From NCBI GenBank assembly GCA_950071875.1, contig CATMNW010000153.1, positions 1 to 6,557 of the forward strand: a stretch of 6,557 bases of DNA, written 5' to 3'. Below, in pieces: positions 1 to 5,512 of the stretch. This DNA is from an uncultured Erythrobacteraceae bacterium. Its GTDB lineage: Bacteria > Pseudomonadota > Alphaproteobacteria > Sphingomonadales > Sphingomonadaceae. Both the position numbers and the translations under genes were made by a program. The notes under the pieces are model-generated. The model did not search any database. It was not told where the DNA came from and worked only from the letters and a program-made list of their open reading frames with translations. Every line of letters starts with the position of its first letter. The stretch's first letter is position 1.

Positions 1-1021
1 CCGGCAGGATTGTGAAAACGACCCAATCGGGCGCTTCGAGCCGGTCTGACGAAATATACGCACCCAGCGCGTCGGAATATTCGACCTGCCGATCGTCGCC
101 GCGATCGAGGTACTCGACGAGGCCGCGCAGCATAGGGTCGTCCGATTCGGCCAGATCGACATTGGCCGCCAGGGCGCCGCTGCTGTTCTCGGTAAGGGAC
201 GAGTGATGGATCAGCTTGCCTTCCAGACTGGCGATGATCGTGGTCGCTCCAGCCGGGGGTTCCTGAAGGCTCTGCGTGAGATTGCGAAGCGGAATGCTGA
301 TGCCCCATGCACCGAGGTGTCGGCCGCCGATCCTGAAGGGGAGCATGCATCCAGTCGTCCAGTTCGCGCCGGTATCGTCATAGATCGGCTGTTGCAGGCT
401 TGTGCAGCGCAATTCGCCAGCCGGGTTCTCCTCTGGCGAGGTGATCTGGCTGAACTCGGCATCCTGAAAATCGAAGTCGGCGGGGGCCTGGCGATAGAAT
501 TCCAGCTCGTCTTCCCGTGTCGGAGCGAAGATCAGGAGGTCGTTCGCGGGGGAGAAGAAGTACAAGCTTTCGACGCTGTCGGGCAGGCCGCCTGCCATGG
601 TCTTGATGGTATCGAACGCTGCCATCACTGTGTCACGCCGTTCACCTTGCGGGCGGGATGCAACAAAGGCGCCGAAACCGCGCATCCTTACGGAGCCTGC
701 CAATTCGGCACCATCCCAGAGTATATCGCGGGAATGGAACGCACCATCGGGCGCAGGGACGAAGACGTTTTCAAAAGAGGTAGCCCGGCCAGCAAGCAGG
801 CGCTGTCTCATTATAGCGGAAGCTTCGGACTCTATGTTGGCGACGAGGTCGAGCTGTTCTGCGAGGCGCCCGGCCGTCGCGTCATTGGCGGCGACGAGTT
901 CGGAGGTTGCGTCCGTCCGGAAATCGGAAATCGCAGACCGGTAAGTCAGCAGCGCCATCCCGCCGATGATGAGCGCCACCACGGGGAACGCGATCAGCAG
1001 ACCTCTGAGGGACAGTGACAT
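1..1021 (-). CDS. Membrane sensor protein, N-terminal part (Cache-like extracytoplasmic domain), truncated by window edge
   Basis: A continuous minus-strand frame of 340 codons begins at ATG 1021-1019 and runs off the left edge without a stop. Residues about 6-26 are one hydrophobic helix (LLIAFPVVALIIGGMALL), followed by a charged helical stretch (28-70). Residues about 75-340 look like an extracytoplasmic double-Cache/PAS-type ligand-binding domain: alternating strands such as ESLYFF, LLIFAP, HLGAWGISIPL and TIIASLEGKLIHH, ending in DWVVFTILP, which resembles the last strand before a second membrane helix. Cys206 and Cys225 could form a disulfide. Such domains normally sit on diguanylate cyclases, histidine kinases or chemoreceptors; the output domain lies outside the window, so the class cannot be told. 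The Shine-Dalgarno is weak (GGA about 4 bases before ATG). It is divergent from moaC with a gap of about 170 bases. A plus-strand open frame at 203-1018 is its antisense shadow. Confidence 0.8.
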   Translation of the reverse strand, partial: MSLSLRGLLIAFPVVALIIGGMALLTYRSAISDFRTDATSELVAANDATAGRLAEQLDLVANIESEASAIMRQRLLAGRATSFENVFVPAPDGAFHSRDILWDGAELAGSVRMRGFGAFVASRPQGERRDTVMAAFDTIKTMAGGLPDSVESLYFFSPANDLLIFAPTREDELEFYRQAPADFDFQDAEFSQITSPEENPAGELRCTSLQQPIYDDTGANWTTGCMLPFRIGGRHLGAWGISIPLRNLTQSLQEPPAGATTIIASLEGKLIHHSSLTENSSGALAANVDLAESDDPMLRGLVEYLDRGDDRQVEYSDALGAYISSDRLEAPDWVVFTILP

Positions 1022-1176
1022 AGTTCCACATTCGCGCAATCGCCCTCGTTTGCCAACCGCGATTAACCCTGTGGCCAGCGCGACCGGCGCCGTTAACCGG
1101 ATGCCGGCTTAGCGCTGTCTGCTGCAATCGACCCTCGACTTGATCCGGGTTTGCTGCTGCAACAAATCGCCATACC

Positions 1177-1182
1177 GAGGAG
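1177..1182 (+). promoter_or_regulatory. Shine-Dalgarno of moaC
   Basis: GAGGAG lies 7 bases before GTG 1190. It fixes the moaC start at this GTG rather than at the in-frame TTG at 1151, which has no comparable site and would add 13 residues not expected in MoaC. Confidence 0.8.
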
Positions 1183-1189
1183 AATACCA

Positions 1190-1666
1190 GTGTCCCAGCT
1201 ATCGCATATCGACCCGGAGGGCCGGGCGCGCATGGTCGATGTGGGCGATAAACCTGTGACGGCGCGCCGAGCGATGGCAAAGGGTCAGGTCGAATGTTCG
1301 CCCCGGACGCTCGAACTGGTGCGGGACGGCAAATCACCCAAGGGGAGCGTTATCTCGACAGCCGAGCTGGCAGGCGTGATGGGTGCAAAACGCACCGCCG
1401 ATCTCATTCCGCTGTGCCATCCGCTTCCTCTCTCCAAGGTCGAGCTGTTGATCGAAATCGACGACGATCTGCCCGGTTTTGCAGTAACGGCGATTGTACG
1501 AACCGAAGGGCGCACGGGTGTCGAGATGGAAGCGCTGACTGCCGTATCCATTGCGTGCCTGACCCTGTTCGACATGCTCAAGGCGGTCGACAAGGGCATG
1601 GCAATCGGCGCTATCCGGGTGACAGCCAAGGAGGGCGGAAAGTCCGGCGACTGGACGTCGGAATAA
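1190..1666 (+). CDS. moaC: Cyclic pyranopterin monophosphate synthase MoaC
   Basis: This cytoplasmic enzyme converts the MoaA product (3',8-cyclo-7,8-dihydro-GTP) into cyclic pyranopterin monophosphate, the first pterin intermediate of molybdenum cofactor synthesis. With the GTG start the protein has 158 residues, close to the usual MoaC length of about 160. All family hallmarks are visible: MVDVGDKPVTAR (15-26), Lys51 in the SPKG loop, His77 in PLCHPLPLSKVE, GVEMEALTA with Glu112 and Glu114, and DMLKAVDKGM with Asp128 and Lys131. These match the numbering of the catalytic residues in E. coli MoaC. The C-terminus GGKSGDW is also typical. It stands alone: the gene on the left is divergent and the thiolase on the right is convergent. 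In many alphaproteobacteria moaC lies in a trpC-moaC-moeA cluster (family knowledge), and no such neighbour is seen here. I could not pick out a clear promoter in 1022-1176. Confidence 0.97.
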   Translation: MSQLSHIDPEGRARMVDVGDKPVTARRAMAKGQVECSPRTLELVRDGKSPKGSVISTAELAGVMGAKRTADLIPLCHPLPLSKVELLIEIDDDLPGFAVTAIVRTEGRTGVEMEALTAVSIACLTLFDMLKAVDKGMAIGAIRVTAKEGGKSGDWTSE

Positions 1667-1717
1667 TTGCATCCTGCGGCCCTGATGGGGCGATGGACCC
1701 ATGCGCAATAAGACGGG

Positions 1718-3223
1718 TCAGTCGGGGGTCCAGATAGCGTAGCCATCCTCATCGCGCGTTATCGTGCCTGTGGTGCCGACCGGTTCATTCCGGCCATCGG
1801 TCAGGAATTCGATAGTCTCCTGATCGGCCGCCGGAACACTCGCCAGTGTTCGCGACCCGTCCTCAGTTCGCGCCACGATAACGCCCGATTGTACCGAGCC
1901 ATCCCTGCGATAATGCACCGTATAGGTTTCGATGGTTGCCGGACCGGCAAAGCTTTCATCGAGCGGCGGTACTTCGCCGCGACGTCCATCAGCTTCGGAC
2001 TGGTAATCGAACCCCTGCGGAAACCGCGCGCCTGTCGGCGCGCCGGAAACAAGGATCGTGTGATTGTGCGTGGCGTAGCCACCATTGGCGAACAACAAGC
2101 CCTTGTCGCTGGTCCCGCGCAATTTCTCGACCATCGCGACGACTGCATGGCTCATGTAATTTCCGATCGGGCCCCCGCCGAATGTCAGGCCACCAAAGAC
2201 CGTCGCCGGTTTGTCGAGCGGCCATCCCAATATGCGACGAGCCATCTTGGGCACGCAGGGAAAGCAGCTGTACAGTTCCACATGGGCAAGATCGTCAGCG
2301 GTCGCCCCATTAAGCGTCATCGTCCGTTCGATGGACGTCGCCAGGCTGGGCGATGCATCGTAGCGGTCCCGATCAAGAAAATTGCCGCTCTCATGCGCGG
2401 CGGCGCCATGGCCGATCCACACGAGCTTTTCTTCGGCATTTCCGCGGCGGCGTGCTTCTGCCAGCGAGCACACGATAAAGCCCGCACCCTGGTTTACCGA
2501 TGAATTGGCGACTTGCAACTTGGTATAGGGAAAAGCGATGAGCCGGTTACTATGTGATGGCGTAACGACGTCCTCCGGTGCGACGGGATTTCGCAGCCAT
2601 GCGCCTTCGCTGCCGGCGGCAACCTCGCTCATTGCGGCCCAGATGGTTCCGCTTTCTGCCTGCCCTTCGGCAAGGTTTTGTCCGAATGCCGCGCGTCCCG
2701 CGTTTTCATAGAGCGGATAGACATCGGTCGGGACCACCAGACCGTAGCTTTGCGCATATCCCTTGCGGACGCGGTGCGATGCATCGCGCAGGGCATTAGG
2801 TTTTTCATCACCTGCGGCCTTCTTCATCGCGGCAAGCTGGCCTGCCGTGCGAAGGGCTTCGCCACCGGTGATGGCGCATATCTTCGCTTCCCCGCGACCG
2901 ATCCGGTTCGCGGCTTCGTGCAGCAGCAGGATCGGGCTGTCGCCATTTGGCATGGCTGTCTGCATGCAGTGGGCAGGTTCGATGCCGAGCGTTTCGGCCA
3001 CTTTGCCGTCGATCGGGTTGAGCTGGGGCCAGGCAAGCTGCGCAACCACGGCCAGCGAATCGCATTCCGCCAGCAGACCGCCCCCTGCATCGGCATCTGC
3101 GCGCCTGAGAGCTTCTGCCATCAGACCCACAGGATCCAGGCCGTCACCCGGATCTTCGGGTCGGTCGTTTATCTGACCTACACCTACGATAACGGGAATA
3201 TTTTCGGGGTCCTGCTCGCTCAC
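1718..3223 (-). CDS. Thiolase-like protein of the TLP1/acetyl-CoA acetyltransferase type lacking the catalytic cysteine
   Basis: This is a 501-residue thiolase-fold protein, probably binding an acyl-CoA. The N-terminus IPVIVGVGQINDRP and the stretch LLLHEAANRIGRGEAKICAI (99-118) with TGGEA (119-123) match thiolase folds. MPNGDSP (91-97) occupies the place where true thiolases have the CxS nucleophile motif, so the cysteine is replaced, probably by Gly94. Further family marks are LYSCFPC (317-323), FGGGPIGNYMSHA (348-360, where thiolases have GHP) and ANGGYATHNHTILVSG (379-394). After about residue 405 comes an extra beta-rich domain (IETYTVHYRRDG, GTTGTITRDEDGYAIW), as in mycobacterial thiolase-like protein 1. 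These proteins are often annotated acetyl-CoA acetyltransferase, but the missing residues make classical thiolase activity doubtful. The GTG start at 3223 is supported by AGGAG with a 6-base spacer. It converges on moaC with a gap of about 50 bases. Confidence 0.88.
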   Translation of the reverse strand: MSEQDPENIPVIVGVGQINDRPEDPGDGLDPVGLMAEALRRADADAGGGLLAECDSLAVVAQLAWPQLNPIDGKVAETLGIEPAHCMQTAMPNGDSPILLLHEAANRIGRGEAKICAITGGEALRTAGQLAAMKKAAGDEKPNALRDASHRVRKGYAQSYGLVVPTDVYPLYENAGRAAFGQNLAEGQAESGTIWAAMSEVAAGSEGAWLRNPVAPEDVVTPSHSNRLIAFPYTKLQVANSSVNQGAGFIVCSLAEARRRGNAEEKLVWIGHGAAAHESGNFLDRDRYDASPSLATSIERTMTLNGATADDLAHVELYSCFPCVPKMARRILGWPLDKPATVFGGLTFGGGPIGNYMSHAVVAMVEKLRGTSDKGLLFANGGYATHNHTILVSGAPTGARFPQGFDYQSEADGRRGEVPPLDESFAGPATIETYTVHYRRDGSVQSGVIVARTEDGSRTLASVPAADQETIEFLTDGRNEPVGTTGTITRDEDGYAIWTPD

Positions 3224-3229
3224 GCCTCT

Positions 3230-3234
3230 CTCCT
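3230..3234 (-). promoter_or_regulatory. Shine-Dalgarno of the thiolase-like gene
   Basis: On the minus strand AGGAG lies 6 bases before the GTG at 3223-3221, which decides for this non-ATG start. Confidence 0.65.
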
Positions 3235-3244
3235 ATCGCGCTCA

Positions 3245-3272
3245 TGCGTAGCAAGTGCGTTGCAGGTCGCAA
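3245..3272 (-). promoter_or_regulatory. Possible sigma-70-type promoter of the thiolase-like gene
   Basis: On the minus strand TTGCGA (3272-3267) and TACGCA (3250-3245) are separated by 16 bases. Transcription would begin about 15-20 bases before the GTG start. Both boxes are only partial matches to TTGACA and TATAAT, so this is a weak proposal based on spacing and position. Confidence 0.22.
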
Positions 3273-3355
3273 CCGAATTTTGCGAACACAAAGCGGAGCG
3301 CAGGCGCGGAGCCCGCGAACCGGAATACACCCAGATGGTCGATTTTGCGGGAGAA

Positions 3356-3373
3356 TGGCTGGGGTGGCAGGGA
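3356..3373 (-). other. tRNA-Gln 3'-end remnant, candidate attachment site (att) of an integrated element
   Basis: The minus strand reads TCCCTGCCACCCCAGCCA. This is the layout of a tRNA 3' end: T-stem strand, acceptor strand CACCCCA, discriminator G, then CCA. From memory it matches alphaproteobacterial tRNA-Gln. In the plus direction it encodes WLGWQG, the familiar beginning of spurious peptides read antisense through such tRNA genes. Beyond these 18 bases the T-loop sequence TTCGA expected next is absent, so there is no tRNA gene here. Tyrosine-recombinase islands duplicate exactly such a 3' segment. The polarity (CCA towards low coordinates) puts the chromosome at <3356 and the inserted DNA at >3373. 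The intact tRNA and the integrase would lie beyond the right edge. The same bases also form one arm of the hairpin listed separately. Confidence 0.5.
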
Positions 3374-3382
3374 CCTCAGCCA
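3356..3382. repeat. Inverted repeat, 10-bp arms with one G-U pair, 7-base loop
   Basis: TGGCTGGGGT (3356-3365) pairs with ACCTCAGCCA (3373-3382) around GGCAGGG. On the plus strand it is followed by AATTTTCG, a poor T-tract, so it is not a convincing terminator. The left arm is the tRNA-like segment. The right arm's CAGCCA mirrors its TGGCTG, so this could be a recombinase arm or core site rather than an RNA structure. Confidence 0.5.
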
Positions 3383-3625
3383 ATTTTCGACCACGCTAAG
3401 TCATTGATTCTTCTGGAATGCAGCCGGCGGCTGCACAGTCATTTGCTACATCTCATTGGCACAGCAAGCAAGCCTACAGTGCTCTTCGGTTTGTCAGCCG
3501 TTCGGCATTCATCAGATCCGAAGTTGGCTATCTCCTCAGTCGTCGTTTCGCGCTATCCAAATAGCGCTTGGGATCGCGGGAGACTCATGGTCAACTAAAA
3601 GACGCGTGTCATTCCACCGTCGAGT

Positions 3626-3640
3626 TTGGTGACTCACCAA
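3626..3640. promoter_or_regulatory. Perfect 15-base palindrome, operator-like
   Basis: TTGGTGA-C-TCACCAA is a perfect 7-bp dyad around a single central base, the format of a homodimeric repressor site. It lies 220 bases upstream of the YfbU-family gene. No regulator gene is in the window, so the binding protein is unknown; a site for a recombination protein is the alternative. Confidence 0.35.
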
Positions 3641-3659
3641 GTCAATAGAACGCGCTTTT

Positions 3660-3677
3660 TTCGGCTAGTGAGCCGAA
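3660..3677. repeat. Perfect hairpin, 7-bp stem, 4-base loop
   Basis: TTCGGCT (3660-3666) and AGCCGAA (3671-3677) flank AGTG. The T-run lies before it on the plus strand (3656-3661), and on the minus strand it is followed by A's, so it does not fit an intrinsic terminator on either strand. It lies 20 bases after the 15-base palindrome. Confidence 0.45.
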
Positions 3678-3800
3678 CTCAGAATTCCGTCTTAGCGGAA
3701 AGGCGCGCCGAAAATGACTTCCGGCTGACGGACCCGATAAGGGCGCACACAGAGGAAGAGACTTTGAGCTAAGCTGAACCAAACGAACTTTCTTTTAGCT

Positions 3801-3832
3801 TTGCTTGTAGAACAAGATGAAAGCACTAATAT
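3801..3832 (+). promoter_or_regulatory. Candidate promoter of the YfbU-family operon with an overlapping dyad
   Basis: TTGTAG (3805-3810) and TAATAT (3827-3832) are 16 bases apart. The -10 box is good and the -35 box is partial. Transcription would start near 3839, about 20 bases before the ATG at 3860. A small perfect dyad, CTTGT-AGA-ACAAG (3804-3816), overlaps the -35 element, where a repressor would block polymerase. This is inference from position only. Confidence 0.35.
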
Positions 3833-3859
3833 CATCGGAAATCGGGTGGGGAGATTTCG

Positions 3860-4375
3860 ATGAAATTGACGGATGGTGAGCGCCTCATAGCTGTGATGCT
3901 GGCGGAAGTGATGGAAGCGCTTAAGCTGGACCGGGAGCTAGACCCGGCGTTGGTGAAGTCGCTTGTGGTTAACAATGACGGGTGGGCGCTGCAGCGCAAA
4001 TACTCCGGCATCTTCGATAGCGAAGCACCGTCCAATGAGGTGGTGAAGGAAACGGCCGATATTTTGTGGATGTTCGGAATAATCGAGAGCGCGATTGGGG
4101 ACCTGGTGGGGGCCGAGGCTGAAGAATCCAAGGGCTGGCACTATAACAAGTGGCGCGGCTTCGACGGTAACAATGATCCACATTACAGTGTCGCGCGAAC
4201 GATGATTGAAGAGCTTGGCGAGTTTGAGCAGAGCCGCAAGGGCATTAACCTCAACAGTCACACGCAGACATCGTTGCCTCACTACCGCGGCATGTATGAG
4301 AAGTTCTACGGCTATATTCAGGCCGGTCAGGCCGCTCCCCTTTCATTCGATGCCCTTCGCGACCTTTGCGCCTAA
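3860..4375 (+). CDS. YfbU-family protein
   Basis: The 171-residue product has the layout of E. coli YfbU (UPF0304, about 164 residues). Its opening helix LTDGERLIAVMLAEVMEAL is like the YfbU N-terminus. A central helix ETADILWMFGIIESAI (64-79) corresponds to the TIIDIMEMYHAL region. The strongest signature is RGFDGNND..Y..AR (99-113), matching the YfbU GFDA....Y...VRF motif. Near the end NSHTQTSLPHYRGMYEKF (132-149) matches the NAQTPMWEKYQRML region. It is predicted to be a soluble helical protein. The family's biochemical role is not known; E. coli YfbU has been linked to the MazF stress response, which is no proof of function here. The ATG is preceded by GGGGAG with a 6-base spacer. It is probably co-transcribed with the next gene, 15 bases downstream. 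Confidence 0.82.
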   Translation: MKLTDGERLIAVMLAEVMEALKLDRELDPALVKSLVVNNDGWALQRKYSGIFDSEAPSNEVVKETADILWMFGIIESAIGDLVGAEAEESKGWHYNKWRGFDGNNDPHYSVARTMIEELGEFEQSRKGINLNSHTQTSLPHYRGMYEKFYGYIQAGQAAPLSFDALRDLCA

Positions 4376-4390
4376 TCGGAGATTCAAAAT

Positions 4391-4738
4391 ATGAGCGAAG
4401 ATTACGAACGCGAGAAGCTGGGTAACGCGGTCGACGCACTTGCCGCCAGCGCCGCCCCGATTCAGAAGCGTTTGGAATATGCGTGGATGGCCATGCACAC
4501 GTTGGTTGGTCATAGGCTCACAAACCCGAAGCGGCAGGCCGAGTTCGATGAGATCAACGAGAAGTTGACCGCCGACAAGTCAGACGCGCATGCGGGCTTT
4601 GTGCTGACGACGTGTTCGAAGCTCTCCGACGATGTCGCTGTTGAGATCGCGCGGGCGATCGTGGACCTGAATGCCCGCCTCAACATGAACCGCATTTGGG
4701 ACCTTGAGGATGAGGTTGAGAGGCTCAAGCCGGAATAA
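4391..4738 (+). CDS. Unrecognised 115-residue helical protein, partner gene of the YfbU-family protein
   Basis: I do not recognise this protein. It starts at ATG 4391 with CGGAG 9 bases upstream and only 15 bases after the stop of the YfbU-family gene, so the two form one operon. It is predicted to be soluble and nearly all helical: an acidic N-terminus (MSEDYEREK), amphipathic helices at about 10-40 (AVDALAASAAPIQKRLEYAWMAMHTL), 45-62 and 78-98 (DDVAVEIARAIVDLNARL), and a charged C-terminal segment DLEDEVERLK (104-113) that could form a short coiled coil. There is no signal peptide, membrane helix or obvious catalytic motif; the only cysteine is Cys75. The tight pairing suggests the two proteins act together, as partner proteins or as a toxin-antitoxin-like pair. 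That is inference from spacing alone. Confidence 0.7.
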   Translation: MSEDYEREKLGNAVDALAASAAPIQKRLEYAWMAMHTLVGHRLTNPKRQAEFDEINEKLTADKSDAHAGFVLTTCSKLSDDVAVEIARAIVDLNARLNMNRIWDLEDEVERLKPE

Positions 4739-5311
4739 TTCTTGACGAACCTCGATAGGCGGCTGCGGCGCTCAAAACCGCTCTCATTCGATCAGTCTCA
4801 TCTTAGTATTCGGTGAGGCTTGCGGTGTCGAGTGAGCCGCATCGACCTTGCCCGCTCACCAGGAAGGAGCCAAAATCACATTCTATGTTTACTCCCATTT
4901 GCAACGGCAGGATCAATGCAACTTGGGCCGATCGCAGAATGTTGACTTGTAACCTTAGGGGCCAAAGGGTGTCATATGCATTTGTCTAGCAGGTTGGCAA
5001 AAGGCCACCGGTTTAGATATCTTAACCTTGATTGCGGCGGTAGATGAAAAGCTGGAGAGCGAAACCGTTGGGTCAGCTTCCCTATCGGTTCGATAGCGGC
5101 GTCGAGCGAGGACTCGTCGGGTTCGTAATCTGCCCCATTGACGTACGAGACCGCCCCCGCTAGCGGCCGGTCGACGCAACCACGAACCAGGCACTTTTCG
5201 GCGCTCGCTGGTCGCAGCGCACTTGGATGGTCCGCGACAACACCTACGTCCCAGAAACGGATTGGCAAGGTTTTTAGGCTATGCGCCGCAATGAGGCGCT
5301 AAGGAAAAGAC
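4739..5311. other. Gene-poor stretch of about 570 bases
   Basis: No convincing gene is seen. Present are a nested inverted repeat, GGTGAG (4812-4817) with CTCACC (4855-4860) enclosing TGCGG (4821-4825) and CCGCA (4837-4841). Just after it is a strong Shine-Dalgarno AAGGAG (4864-4869) that leads to no good start codon. A perfect hairpin CTATCG-GTT-CGATAG lies at 5082-5096 and a 5-bp GC hairpin at 5283-5299. A 98-codon minus-strand frame (5268-4972, TTG start) is open, but it has no Shine-Dalgarno and no recognisable motif. The stretch may be decayed genes of the island, or may hold an untranslated RNA. Nothing in it resembles a tRNA or rRNA. Confidence 0.5.
4864..4952 (+). pseudogene. Possible decayed gene start: strong Shine-Dalgarno followed by ATC instead of ATG
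   Basis: AAGGAG (4864-4869) is followed after 5 bases by ATC (4875-4877), where ATG would be expected. The frame from there reads ITFYVYSHLQRQDQCN and stops at TAA 4950-4952 after 25 codons. FYVYSHL resembles the first strand of some GIY-YIG nuclease-like proteins (xFYVYxHLR), but the following FYVGKG block is not found in the same frame, so any such gene would be broken by frameshifts. The only nearby ATG (4885) lies 15 bases after the Shine-Dalgarno in another frame and gives just 34 residues. The GIY-YIG likeness is weak and could be chance. Confidence 0.15.
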
Positions 5312-5434
5312 ATGGACAGAAACAAACTCTTCTCCGCGACAGCTCTGCCCGCGCCATTTAGTCTTCGCATCATGGACAAGATATCCCGTTCTGAAACGAA
5401 CAGGAATGCCGACAAGAGTAAGAAAGCCGGGTAG
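5312..5434 (+). CDS. Possible 40-residue small protein or leader peptide
   Basis: ATG 5312 is preceded by AAGGA (5301-5305) with an ideal 6-base spacer. The frame encodes 40 residues beginning MDRNKLFSATALPAPF and ending in a basic, polar tail rich in Lys, Arg and Asn (SETNRNADKSKKAG) before TAG 5432-5434. The stop is 10 bases before the 9-bp hairpin at 5445-5469, so translation to its end would place a ribosome against that stem. It may be a small protein of its own or a leader peptide coupled to the hairpins that precede the 307-residue gene. There is no similarity that I recognise, and no amino-acid run typical of classical attenuators. Confidence 0.33.
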   Translation: MDRNKLFSATALPAPFSLRIMDKISRSETNRNADKSKKAG

Positions 5435-5444
5435 AAATTTTTAG

Positions 5445-5469
5445 ACCGGGTTCTTATCTAGAACCCGGT
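5445..5469 (+). terminator. Perfect 9-bp hairpin, possible terminator or attenuator
   Basis: ACCGGGTTC (5445-5453) and GAACCCGGT (5461-5469) flank the 7-base loop TTATCTA; a flanking G-T adds a tenth wobble pair. Only TTGCTT follows, so it is a weak intrinsic terminator at best. It sits between the small ORF (5312-5434) and the 307-residue gene. Confidence 0.4.
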
Positions 5470-5474
5470 TGCTT

Positions 5475-5506
5475 AAATCGTCCGATCGATTTTCGACGGA
5501 CGATTT
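5475..5506 (+). promoter_or_regulatory. Perfect 10-bp inverted repeat overlapping the ribosome-binding region of the 307-residue gene
   Basis: AAATCGTCCG (5475-5484) is the exact complement of CGGACGATTT (5497-5506), with a 12-base loop in which TCG and CGA can add three more pairs past a bulge. It ends 6 bases before ATG 5513. The only Shine-Dalgarno-like bases (GGA, 5498-5500) are inside the right arm, so the folded RNA would hide them. It could be a translational switch, or an operator at the DNA level. Confidence 0.5.
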
Positions 5507-5512
5507 GACCCG

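Larger units (their letters stand above)
3383..3859. other. Non-coding leader region rich in palindromes, left edge of the putative island
   Basis: I see no convincing gene in these 477 bases. An open frame continues through 3224-3598 on the plus strand, but it is the tail of an antisense shadow of the thiolase gene; its start lies inside that gene and it has no recognisable domain. The region contains perfect short palindromes at 3550-3567 (GCGCTAT/ATAGCGC, loop CCAA), 3626-3640, 3660-3677 and 3804-3816. It is richer in A and T than the left half of the window, especially from about 3590 to 3850. It probably holds the control region of the downstream YfbU gene and remains of an attachment or resolution region. 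Confidence 0.5.

Noticed and set aside
203..1018. 271-codon plus-strand open frame
   Set aside because: It lies antisense to the sensor gene, whose product has a clean membrane helix and Cache-like strands. The plus-strand peptide is low in structure and rich in Gly, Arg and Glu, with no recognisable domain.
1026..1100. Two TTAACC/TTAAC elements (near 1063 and 1093) as a CtrA site
   Set aside because: The CtrA consensus needs TTAA-N7-TTAA, and these are about 26 bases apart, so only half-sites are present.
1285..1752. Minus-strand open frames across moaC (155 and 124 codons)
   Set aside because: Both are shadows of moaC, whose plus-strand product carries all catalytic residues.
3356..3428. 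Complete tRNA gene on the minus strand
   Set aside because: Only the last 18 bases fit a tRNA. The T-loop TTCGA, anticodon arm and 5' acceptor strand are absent from the next 75 bases.
2678..3598. 306-codon plus-strand open frame
   Set aside because: Its first 180 codons are antisense to the thiolase-like gene, and the rest crosses the upstream region and the tRNA-like segment (the telltale WLGWQG). There is no ribosome-binding site or domain.
4972..5268. 98-codon minus-strand frame with TTG start
   Set aside because: There is no Shine-Dalgarno and no motif, and the composition is not clearly coding. It is kept only as a remark under the gene-poor stretch.
5281..5361. 26-codon plus-strand ORF beginning ATG 5281
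   Set aside because: It overlaps the 40-codon ORF in another frame and has no ribosome-binding site, whereas ATG 5312 has AAGGA at the right distance.
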